Of a stretch of 64,000 nucleotides of DNA, positions 22,190 to 33,400 are shown piece by piece; position 1 is the stretch's first letter; the number at the start of each line of letters is the position of its first letter. The stretch is taken from contig NC_033566.1 of assembly GCF_001680005.1 (NCBI RefSeq), forward strand, positions 2,294,001 to 2,358,000, given 5' to 3'. The notes beneath the pieces were generated by a model. The model was given only the letters and a program-made list of their open reading frames with translations. It made no database searches and was not told the DNA's origin. The stretch comes from Plasmodium coatneyi. Lineage: Eukaryota > Apicomplexa > Aconoidasida > Haemosporida > Plasmodiidae. Both the position numbers and the translations under genes were made by a program.

Positions 22190-22274
22190 AACAGCTAAAA
22201 TGCAAGACAAAAAAAAAAAAAAAAAAAAAAAAAAAACAGCTAAAATCCAAGAGGAAAAAAAAAAAAAAAAAACA
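22190..22274. repeat. Duplicated poly-A module between convergent genes
   Basis: The 163-bp gap between the glyoxalase and helicase stop codons contains two copies of a module: an A-run, then ACAGCTAAAAT, CC or GC, AAGA, and another A-run (28 A at 22209-22236 in the middle). Such a short tail-to-tail gap implies overlapping 3' UTRs. Confidence 0.7.
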
Positions 22275-22334
22275 CATGGACATACAACACAACGGTTGAC
22301 GAATTACCTTCCCTCGGAAAATATACCAGTTGAA

Positions 22335-25300
22335 TCATTTTAAAGGGGAGTTCTCCAAAGGGTTAGCGCTTTCCACCTTTTTCCTAAAATCGTCCTTTGT
22401 TTTTTTCTTATGACAGAAGGTACACAATGTCTGCAAATTATCAAAGGAGGCCTCTCCGCCCCCCCTGAAAACGGGCAAAATATGGTCCACGTTCCAGATA
22501 TGTCCCTCCATTGGTTTCTCAAGTATGAATGTGAGGTGATTAATATCTTCAATAAATAGTGGATACCTTTTAACAAAATAATCAATTTTTTCGTTAATTG
22601 AAAAATATTTTTGATTTTTTATTTGTCTAATTAAATTTGTGCAATCCAATTTGCAAATGTTACAAACGCCTTTATCTCTTTCATAAATTAATCTTCGTAT
22701 AGTGGTGGAACTTTTTTTTAAAAAATAAATCTTCCTGCAGTTTCCCTCGCAAAACATATTGCTCTCATCACATATGAGAATATTTTTAACATTACAACTT
22801 TGCAGTTTAATCGTTTCAAATTCGTGATGAAATTTCTCCACCGTGGCGCTGTCTGAGTGGTCCTGCAGATATTTCATGACGTCATATTCTCCAACTATGG
22901 CATTGGCACTGGGGGGTAACTCACTTTTACACTGCAAACATTTAACTGCGTTTCTTTTTTCATCGTACTCCTGGTAATAGAAGACTTGTAGTTTTCCCCT
23001 GAAGCTGTTTTTAAGGTACGTCTTCACGTATGTCTTATCACCTTCGGTGGAGTTCTTTATGTACCTCTCAAATTTTAGGGGCTTCATTTTATTTTCTCCG
23101 TGGCGCAATTTGCGTAACAGCGATATGTGCATGTCGCATTTTTTCTTTTCAATTAACTTCTTTTCGTTCGTGCTTAGTTTGTTGTAATTTTGCAAAAATT
23201 TAGTCGCGCATTTTTTGAGAAGCGTCCCTGATTTTTTATCATCCCCATGGTTGGTTAAATGTTCCATGGGAAAGTTGGTCTTCCTGTTCTGGTAGTACGC
23301 ATGGATTCTGTTTGTGAGGGTGTTTATTTGGAAGAGGAATTTTCCTTTTCGCGCTCTTCGCACGGTGTGGGAGGGGCAGTTGGTTCCCTCCGCGGAGTAA
23401 CTACTTCTGGAAGGATCTATAACCCCGCTTGACCCACTTTGACCGCTTAACATAGGCACGTCCCCCGAAACGTTCTCATAGAGGAGATCCTTGGCAACAA
23501 ACTCCGTTCCATCTAATATTGAGCGAGTGCTATGTGCACACAGCATGAACCTCCTCCACGTTTTGTAGTCACTCCCTAAGCCATTTTTCAAGAGGAAGTA
23601 AAAAACGTACGTGTCGAATTGCTGGTTCTTCCTAAACAGTCTGCTTTCGCATTGTTGAAGGTGAAAGAAGTTTATTGGAAATTCTACAAAAAAACACAAG
23701 TTGCAGAAGGTGAAGTCTAACCCATGGCTGACTGCACAGATGGTGAAAATGCCATACTGACAGCTGCGGTTCATGCGAAAGAATTGTATTTTTTCTCTCT
23801 TTTCCTTTTCGCTTAAACTTCCATTCAGTACAACGTAATCTACAATAACTTGTTCAGTTTGTTTTTTTCTTTTTATCATTTTTAGCAACTCTTCTTCGAT
23901 GCATTTACACACATTTAGGTGGTAGCAAAAAATTATTTTCTTCTTCCCTGGGAAATGTTCCTCCATATATTTCATCGCATGAACCACTTTGGACAGTCCC
24001 TCTTCTACTTTTTTGGACTTTATCTGTACCTGAAAAAACTCGCTCAATGCTTGTCTGTTGGGGGTTGCGAAGTCTGGGTCAACCGACTGGGTTTCTTCTT
24101 TTGAGTCCTTCTCGACAGTTTGCAGGGCATTTTCTTCTCCGGTTGGGGCACAAGGAGAGGACGATGAAAAATGGACGAGATCATCTTTCCCCATGGTGTA
24201 AGGTCCATGAGGTAAGTACACGAAGAACCGTTTCAAGTCGGGAAAGTTGGAAGTAAAGACCTCCGAAATGGACCGCCTTATCATGACGGTTTTTTTTAAG
24301 AAGAGGTGGAATTCCCAGGAGCGTAAATTTTCTTCGAATATCTTTTCTCCTCTGCAAAAATATTTTTTGCAAAATTCTTCCCCAAAGGTGAATTTATTTT
24401 TACAGAAAATTTTTTTGCTGTTTATGAGGTACTTAATTTGGTGGTATATATTGATGGGTCTGTTTATGGAGGGAGTTCCACTCAGGAAAATGGCGTTTTT
24501 TGTCTTTTTAAGGGTCCCTTTGATCATTTTGGCTAGCTGACTTTGCTTCCCGTACTGCACCGTTCTTATGAAGTGACTTTCGTCCACAATAATTAGTTTG
24601 AAGTTTATTTCGTTTATGAGGTGGGCCAGCTTTTTGTACAGCTCGAAGGAGACGATGATGATTCTGTAGGGGGGGTGAAAGGGAAAAGGTTTAGCGTTGT
24701 ATCACGGGTGGTGGTTGTGTATCACTCATTTGCTTGCACTCCTTACCTGTACAACCTGGCCCCCCTCGGGAAGTCGTTCGAATCGCCTACCACGAGCACC
24801 TTGGACGGGTCGAACGCAGGTAGGAACTTCTCAATTTCGCAGGCCCAGTTAAGCTTCAAAGACGACGGAGTTACAATAAGGGTGGGGTAAAGCCGAAAAA
24901 AGTGGAAAATACAAATCGCCTGCAGCGTTTTTCCTAGTCCCATTTCGTCGGCAATTAATATTCTTCCATTCTGCTGTTTAAAGAAGTACACAGATTCTAG
25001 CTGGTACGGTAGGATCACCTTTTGAATCCTCCTGGGGAGGTTCTTTTTTATTTCTTCAAGGCACCTATTTTTAATTTCGCTGAAAATTTTTCTTTTCACT
25101 TTTTTCTTTCGTTTCGTGTAGTGGTGTCTTAGTATATGAGCTTTGAGTTTTTCTCGACTGAAAAGGTAGGAGGATTTGGCTAGCTCGTCCAAATTGTACG
25201 AACTGGTTATACGGTTATCATCCGGGGGGGAATACTTGGAGGGGCATGCAATGGGGGATTCCCCTCTCATATTAGCAGTTACAGCAGGGCGTGGCGACTG

Positions 25301-26851
25301 CGCTTCCTGGAGAAGGCACTCCTCAAATTCGCGCTTATACTTTGCGCAGGTTATCCGCATGACGTTGGAGAATTTCCATTTTAGAAAGAACTTATGTACC
25401 CGTGTCTTCTCATTCACCCTCGGGTAGACGTATCCAAAGTAGTGGAAGACGCAGGTAGGAATTTCGTGCACAAAACAGTGGTTGTATAAATGGAATACAA
25501 AATAACGTAGCATTAGGGGGTAGGAGCAGAGGTCGAACACACACCCGCAGAGATAGTTGTTATTGTCAACGCTGAGTCTTCTAAAGGAAGCTTTCTTCTT
25601 AATATCCTTGGATAGGTGGAAGGGGAAGATTCCACTCTGTATGTAGTCCCTCCTGGGTTTCCAAGTCAATGGAAGATATTTCATTTCATCGAAAAAGTCA
25701 CGTCCGTTTATGTACCACTGGGTGTACCTATCAATTAGAGTTTTAAATAAATGGCTATTTTTTTTTTTTTTTTTTTCAACATGGTTTAAAAATTTGGAGT
25801 TGTACAGGAAGAGTAATTCTTCTTCTACGTCTTCTTCCCCCCCTTTGGACTTCACCTTCGCATAGTTCTTCCTAAGGAGGGCTGCGTATCGTTTTCGGTT
25901 GAGTGAGAAGTTATACCTGCAACTGGACCTGAAGACGGAGTGGGACTCCCCATGGGAGACGTACCTTGCAGGACGGAAACCTTTCAATTTTGTCCTCTTT
26001 GAACATTCGAATAAATCAACAGATGTATTGATCCTGTATATGTACTTTATAATGTTCCTGTATTTTATTCTACGTCTTTTTATTTTCCTCAAATCAGTGA
26101 CCACTTCTCTGATCACGTCGGTTACTATTTTGTTGAAGTCGTTGGCAAAGCTGAGGTTCCCAAAGTGGTGAATGCGGTAGGAGTCGGGTTTTTCCATTTC
26201 GAAGCAGATTTTTTTCCTATTTTGAAGAAACAACTTTTCTCTTTCATCGAACATGGAGTTTTCTGCTCTCCTTTTGGAAACCCTTTCATGACACTGTGTG
26301 CACTCGAAGTAGTGCCCATACTTCCCTTCCTTCATAAGTACTGAGCTGTTACTGCATGTAGGGCAGTTGGTATGTTGTCCCATTTGTTTGTTACTTAACT
26401 TTAGCTTCCTCATCAGCTCGGTAAAGGTGTTGTAGGTGGCAATTATCCTACGAAATTTCATCGTTAGGGAATTGTCCTCATCAGGGGGCGAACTGCCATT
26501 CCTATACCCCGTCTGATACCTTCTAGGGGGAGTTTTCTCCTCATTTGTGGTGAGATGCCTATTGGGGGTACCATCGGACAGTCCCGCTTCCTTCCCCCCA
26601 TTTGCTTCTCTACTCTTGAACTTCCCATGCAGTATGGTCGAGTTGTATAGGCTCGTCGAGATGGGGATGGCGTAGTTTCCTGCTTCCCCTGCATGTGTCC
26701 TCTTGGAGGGCGTGTTTTCCTGCCTGGTGGTCTTTCTACTAGCTTTCGAAAAGTACTTGCTGCGCCTCTTCATGGGGCACCGGTAGGCACCGCGCGTAAG
26801 TGGCGATACCTCCGGGGGTTGACGTTTCATTTGTTCCGTGCTAATCATCAT
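22335..26851 (-). CDS. SNF2-family annealing helicase with HNH nuclease domain (ZRANB3-like)
   Basis: Exon 1 is 26851-24747 and exon 2 is 24663-22335, joined in phase 2 across an 83-bp intron; the product is 1,477 aa. SNF2 motifs: Q-like LPYQLESVYFF, Walker A DEMGLGKT (about residue 640), TPSSLKLNW, the DEAH-type box DESH (about 730) and LSGTP. The helicase C lobe follows, with IIFCYHLNVCKC, VLNGSLSEKEK, SHGLDFT and QCESRLFRKNQ. Near residue 155 is a four-cysteine zinc motif (CPTCSN ... CTQCHERV). The last 110 residues are an HNH endonuclease domain: CNICKLDC, then WNVDHILPVFRGGGEASFDN and CTFCHKKK. SNF2 plus C-terminal HNH is the ZRANB3 arrangement, a fork-reversal enzyme with structure-specific nuclease activity that acts at stalled forks. 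SMARCAL1-like function is the alternative. The N-terminal half is basic and low complexity. Confidence 0.88.
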
Positions 26852-27489
26852 GTGGTCGTGAATGTTCCTTGTAGCGCAATCTCTGGTGGTGCAGCGAATT
26901 GGGGACCCCTAAGTATAGGGATGGAAGGGTGTAGCCCCCTTCCTGCTCCTGCTCTACCTACAGAGCATTACATAGGAAGCACCCGCTCCAACGCGATGGT
27001 GACGCAGAAAGGGGCATACGCCACTTCCGTGTAATAATTTTGTTCACAATGAGGATGCTTTCTCCCCCTGTGGAGGGAGGCTACTTCCCCTTGATTTTTT
27101 CACGACGTGGGAATATGCCGCTTGGCTGAGCAAGAACGACATACAATTTCTTTCTTTTAACGTAACAGTTGTGTTGAAGTTGCGAAGTTGGTCCTCCGCA
27201 AAAGCACCGTAGGTGTGCACGAGGGTATTTTCACACAGGTAACACGCGCGGGGGCGGAAAAGCTACTTTAACGTGTCAAATGTGAAGGCCAGTTGGCAAC
27301 GTGTCCGTTGGACTGTTTTTTTTTTAAATGAGTTAAGGAATAGGTGACGAAATCAAATGCAAGTTAAAATAAAAAAAAATTCCACCAGGATTCAGTAGGG
27401 CAGTTCACCATAAAGGAAGCAACACTGGGAATGCAAAAAAAAAAAAAAAAAAAAAAAATTTATTTTAAAAAAAGGAAAGCTCAGCACTG
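26852..27489. other. Tandem intergenic region
   Basis: About 0.64 kb between the helicase 5' end and the GYF gene 3' end (both minus). It contains a run of about 24 A at 27436-27459 and no recognised feature. Confidence 0.55.
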
Positions 27490-30400
27490 TTACTTCTTCT
27501 TCTTGGCAGTTTGGCCACTCTCGTCATTCCTGCTGTTTATTTTTATAAACTCCTTGGCAAACTGGGTCAGCTTCTTTTTATCTTCCACGCTGTGCTGCAG
27601 GAAGGCGTAAATTTCCTCGGCCTTCTTGAAGTTTTTTAGAAAGTTCAAGAGGGAGTCATCCAGGGGAAGCTTGCACATGCTCGTCAGTTGCTTCAGGTCT
27701 GTAAAGTGGTGGGAAGTAGCGTATAACAAGGTTAGAAGGGTAATATGGGGAAGACAACATATAGGGGGAAGTATATTGCGGAGTCTCCCATTAACGTTGA
27801 GGCATCATGCGGGAATGTGCAGCCCTACCTGCTAGTTCCCGGTCTGAAGGATTGTTCGTTTTCTTCTTGGTGCTTTCGGCTGAGAAGTGGAGGAAAGGAG
27901 GGTAAGCATGTAGTAAGATGCACAAACAGGGGTGTGCAAACTCGGAACAACAGCGCGACAAAGGAAAACCGCGCAGAAGCAAACCGCTACCAACGCGGTA
28001 TTCGCTGAGCCAAATCAGCCTTACCTTTGACAGACGTAGAATTCACAAGGGGAGGGAACTTCTTGTCCTCCTCGCTCAGCTGCACATCGCCACTTCCGCT
28101 TTTCCATTTTTTCTTCTCACTCTGTTTTTTATTAGATACATCTGTGGTGCTCTTCGCGCCAACAGCTTTGGCGTTATTGTTATCGAATGCCATTGAGAAA
28201 GGGGCAAGACTTCCACCACTACCGTTGGCAGTTGCGTTTGCATTGTCTTTGTTCGGGGTGTTAACTTTACTTGGAAGGCTGCCCTTCGCTCCAGCCTTCG
28301 CTTTGCCCTGTTTGCTTCCTCCCCCTGTGGATAAATGAGGAAAATTTACGTTGTCCGAGTTTTTCACATTTGTGCTGAAGGAGACGTCCCAGCCAGATTT
28401 CTTCACCGTGCCATTGGCACCACTTGCGTTGTTTCCGTTAGCAATTGCTGCCATTTTTTTTTTAGAGTTTTCCATTTTTATTCTCATATTTACACTCTTC
28501 TGTTCTCCCTTCATGATGTCCACCAGCTTGTCTATTTTTCTCTCGCCCGTTATGCTCCATTTCATTTTTTCCGTTTTTTTTTCGGTCCCCTTGGTGTTAA
28601 CTGCGCTGGACGTGCTTGCTGCGATGGGAGTTCCGGCTTTGCTGGCGTCCGCCTTCTTTTCCTCCTTCTTGGCCTTCTTCTCGCACTCCAACTGTTGCGG
28701 TAGGAGTGCTTCGCCATTCTTACCCACCACCTCTGCACCACTTTCCTTTTTCTTCTTTTTGGTGTTGTTACTCTTTTTCGCTACCTCCTTTTCGCCCTCA
28801 TCAGCTTTAGCCTTATCTATGTCGTTTCCCTTTCGCTTTTTCTTTGCTTCCTCCCAGTTCGCCCCAACCTCACTAGTTGTCCCCGGGTCAATCTGTCCAT
28901 CCACCTGTTGGTGGTTCTTTTCCTTTGCTTTGGCACTTTCGTTGGTCTTGTTTCGCTTCTTCTCCGTCTTTTCCACCTTATCTGCTTTATCGGTCTTATC
29001 GCTTTTGTCTGCCTTTTCTCCCTTTTCGCGCTTTTCCTTTTTTCCCTTTTTATCCTTCTTCATAGTGGCGTATCCCTCGCTGGTGTCCTCTTCCTTTTCC
29101 GGTTTCCCGGCAGTGGCTTTGCCCTCCTTAGCTTGTTTTCCGCTTCCGTCATGGTGGGCAACGCTTCGTTTGGAGTTTGCTTCGGTTAAAGGGGGAAGAA
29201 GAGTGTCCTCACTAACCACCACGTTGTTACTTTTACCCTGTGTGTTCAGTTTATCACTGGGTTGTTCGTTGCCCCCCTTCGCTGTAGTTTTCGCATTGGA
29301 TACATGACTAACTGTGTGTTTGTTCATTTGCTTGTCATTAAGGTTACCACTGTTGTTGTCGCGCAGTTTTGTGGAAACCTCTTCTTCTTCTTCATCCACA
29401 GCTCTGTGCTGACTCTTGTTTAGGTGTGCCACATTATTGTTGTGCAGTTGGGAAGGAACTCCACCTGGAGGTAACTTTTCCCCTACCTCCTTTTGTATCT
29501 CCTCGCTAAGTGCAAATTCGAACATTTTTGGAAAGTTGGTCATTTTTTCCGGCATCCATCTGATTGTCCTGGAAAAGGGATCCTGATCTTGCTCTGCTTC
29601 TTTATGTGGAAGATTTGTTCCTCTCTCCCCGGTGGGTAATTTGGTGTCCTGGTGGGGAGCACTTGGAAAGAATCTACTAACATCTCCTCTCGTGTGGTGT
29701 GACGAGTTATCCATGCCGCTTCCTCCGTCTTTGTAATTTAAGGGAAACTTCTGCGCCCCTATTGCTGCTTCTGCGGCGATGGGAGGTACTACTACGGAAT
29801 TATGCGATCTGGCGTAATTATTCTGACTTTGCATGTTTCCCTTCGCCTTGTATGTCTGCGTCGCTGTTTTAGCATTATCGTCCCGATCGTCATCCGAGTG
29901 GAGGTACTTTTCCATGTCAGTGACTTCCTTATCGGTACGAGCACTGCTACCACTACTGGTGGAATTTACTGTCCTTCTCGGGGTATTTTTATCTCTTTCT
30001 CCTCTCTCTGGGATGAGTCCTTCCGATTTGGGTTTCCCTCCATCACGGACGTCAGCATACTCTTTTTCATTGTACATGCAGATTGTTTTTGTTGTTCCTT
30101 CTGGCTGTGTTAGAATCCCCCTTGGGTTCTTCGCCACATCTATGTTGTAACCCTTGGCTGATAAATTATCCTGGTTCTTCACCAAATGGTTCACATGGTT
30201 TATACCAGTTAGGTGGCTAGCAGTGGCATTGGCGTAGAGGTAGTTGTTCGTGTCGCTATTCTGCTGAGCGGAAGAAGAGTGCTCGTTATCCTTCTTCACC
30301 ATGGTGTAATTATTTTTAGAAAAACTGGTCAGTGGAAAAACAAAAGGAAACGTCCCAGGAGGGAACATTTCGTGGAAGCTAACCCAAGGCATATTCTCAC

Positions 30401-33400
30401 TAAATCGAATGGGTAAATTCTGTGGAAAGTATTTCAGGGACCACCAGTAGAACATCAACTCGGAAGAGAAAGGACCTTGAACATTTCCTGCGGGATCTTT
30501 GTACTGCCACACATCTCCTCTAATTTTATTTATTCTGTTCATGACGTGTATGTAGTGGTTGTTGGATATATCCTCATTGCTCTGGTTATCACTCCTTTTG
30601 TGTGGTCCTTCTCCAGTGGAGTTCATTCCCTTGTGAGGAAAATCCCCCAAGAGATTACTACGCCCCGTGGGGATACCGCTGCTAACCTTTTCATTAAGAG
30701 CACAAGGGGGGGAGGAAATAATGTCCACCCTGTCGTATGGTTGATGTTTCTTCTCCTCCTTCATAGCACTGAGTATGTTTTTTACAACTTTCGGTTCTTC
30801 ATGCAAATGGTTTGAAGAATCCCCTGTATAATCAGCATTACTGTTCTTGTGACCTTTCTGTGGGGCATTTCTACCTGGGGTTATTACTCCGTTCGTGTTA
30901 TAACCATATGCGGTTGTCACCACTCCTCCGGATGGGGTGGTCCCCTTATCTGTGCAACTTCCCCCATTGTCTTCGTGCATGTGATGCACTTCATTCATCT
31001 GCATGGTCTTTTCCTGCACTGATACGTGAGCACCTTCCACCTGGTCGTTCCCCTTATCCCTGCTGAAGTATTTTAGCCACCTGCTTACATTCATGAAGGA
31101 GCTCTTTTTGTCACTCTGCACTGGGGGGGAGATGTTTGCCTGGCTGGCTGCATGTCCAGCAGCAGTTTTACCCGAATGGCTTTCCTTCTCTCCCTCATAC
31201 AGATGATGCCGACCCGCGAATTCCCCTTGCTGCGCATAGGGAAAGGCCTCATTTTTGCTCATATGATTAATATTATTTTTCAAGTTACCCTGGTCCTTAT
31301 TTCCATCATCGATTTTGTCTTCCCCGTCGCGGCGATAGCGAGCCAGTTCATCTTCTCCCCGTTCTTTGGGGTAGTTATTCCCAAACGGGGATGCAGCAAT
31401 GTTCGTTGTGGCTACATTGGATCTACTGTCCCTGCCCTTCATTCCGGCACTGCTTCCATACATGTGATTGATAAGCTCCATGCTACCGGTGCTGTTTTTC
31501 AAATTTAGGTGTGTCCCTTCAAGGCCACCACTAGTTCCCATAACCGAGTGATGCATATTTTTCCCCATCATGTGGAGCTGAGAGGACGACGTATCTTCTT
31601 GCGTATATCCATACGAATCCACATGTTTCGCATTCGTTAAAATTAGCTCCTTTAGAAATTCTTCTTTTTCACTTTCGCTTAATTTGTTGTATATATTTTC
31701 CTCCATTTTTATTTTGCTCATAATTTTTTTTAAAAGGATATTTTGTTTTTCCATCATTGTTAGCTGTTCTTTATCCATTGGACCTTCTTCATTGCTTCTG
31801 TTCATATCTGGTGTGGTGTAGTATTTCTGGTTGTTCATATGTGGTTGGTTTAGGTTCGGGTGGGACGGTCTTGTACCCTTCACTGCATTGGTAAGGAGGG
31901 CGCTTCCGCCTCTGTTCGTAGTGGTCGGCGTGGATCTCATGACGGTGACATCGCTTGGTGGTGCTGTTCCTGCTGTCTGTGCCTTGTTCATCACGGAGAG
32001 GAGGTACGATATGTTATTACTACTGACCGATTCGTCCATACAGTTGGGGTTACTGGCCAGGTCGACTAAACTGCCGTTTCGTTTGTTCATGAGCTGATTT
32101 GTGTTAAACTGTTGATTCATGTGACTGATGGGGAGGGCACCTCCGTGTTCCTTGTGATTGCTCTGTTGGGGAAAAATACCACCGTTCGCATCGCTGTTGT
32201 TGAGATTACTAGTGTGGTCCGCGCTGTTCAGATTTTGTAAATTGTTCACAGAACGCACGTCATTCTGGTTACTCACATTGTTCATGTTCATGCTGTGTAC
32301 CGTGCTGATGTTTTTCCTTTTAATCTTCTGCAGGAGACTCTCCTGCGGGATGATTCCCATCATGCTGTCCCTGTCTTCTGAAATTTTCCTGTTCTTAAAA
32401 TGGTCATACTTGGCGTATCGATTGGCTAGGAAGTATCGTTCGTTCAGGTTGCCGCTGCTGCTACTGTTGTTGTCCTTTTCCTGGAAGGGGTAGCCTGGTT
32501 TGGCATTCTTATTGATGTCGAAGAAGTTCCGTTTGTCCGTTTTTCCGATGATGTTACCGTGCGTTGGGAGTAGGCCGCCATAGTTATGCTGTTGCGTTTG
32601 CTGTTGCGTCTGTTGTTGTGATCGTTGCTGTTGCTGTTGCTGCGTGGAGGGAGGAGCACCCATGATGCGGTAGGGCTGCTGGCTGGACTCCCTGCCCACG
32701 TCGCGCTCATCAATTTTCTGGCCAACCATCAACATTCCCCTATGTTCTTCCTGTAAATTGATTTTATCAACATTATGGAATTTATTAAAAATGAGTTCCT
32801 TTTTATCGTTCACATTTTTACCCTTATTTGTACTAACATTAACATTCACAAGATTAGGGTTAGGGTTAAGGGTAGGGTTAAGGCTAACGTTATTATTCTT
32901 ATGGACATATTTTTTTTCACTAAGGGCAAATTTATAGTAGCTGCTTTCATGAAGGGCAGAATTATTTTCTCCATGAAAGGAATTATATGTATTATCATTA
33001 CTTGTGTCCTTAGGGTTCATTTGTCCGTTTTGCTGACCGTTCTGTTGACCATTCTGTTGACCATTCTGTTGACCGTTTTGATTATCCTTTGCACCATCTT
33101 TATCTGCCTTCTTCTTCTTTTTTCCCTTTTCCGTCGTTAGTTTGTTGTTTCCATTTACATTCCCATCTCCCGGTTTGTCCTCCGCCGAAGGGTGCAGACT
33201 GTTGGCGCCCTTCTGCTGCTCATTCGGCTTTAACCCCCCACTGTTGGGAGTAACACCTAGTAAGGAGCCATCGTTTGCCTTCTTTGCTCCCCCCACACTG
33301 TTCTGATGATGATTCTTTATTCCGCCTAAAGTGGCTATGACGCTCTGATCCGTTTTTAGGTAAATGGAATCGAAGGACATTTTGTTGTTCTTATCGAACT

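Noticed and set aside
24588..24746. Apparent break between two helicase frames, suggesting a frameshifted pseudogene
   Set aside because: An 83-bp GT-AG intron (24664-24746) joins them in phase and restores the SNF2 motifs between Walker A and DESH.
28351..29307. 318-aa plus-strand frame opposite the GYF gene
   Set aside because: Antisense of Lys/Asp/Ser-rich codons yields Phe/Leu/Ser-rich sequence; no domain; the GYF frame is continuous and conserved-looking.
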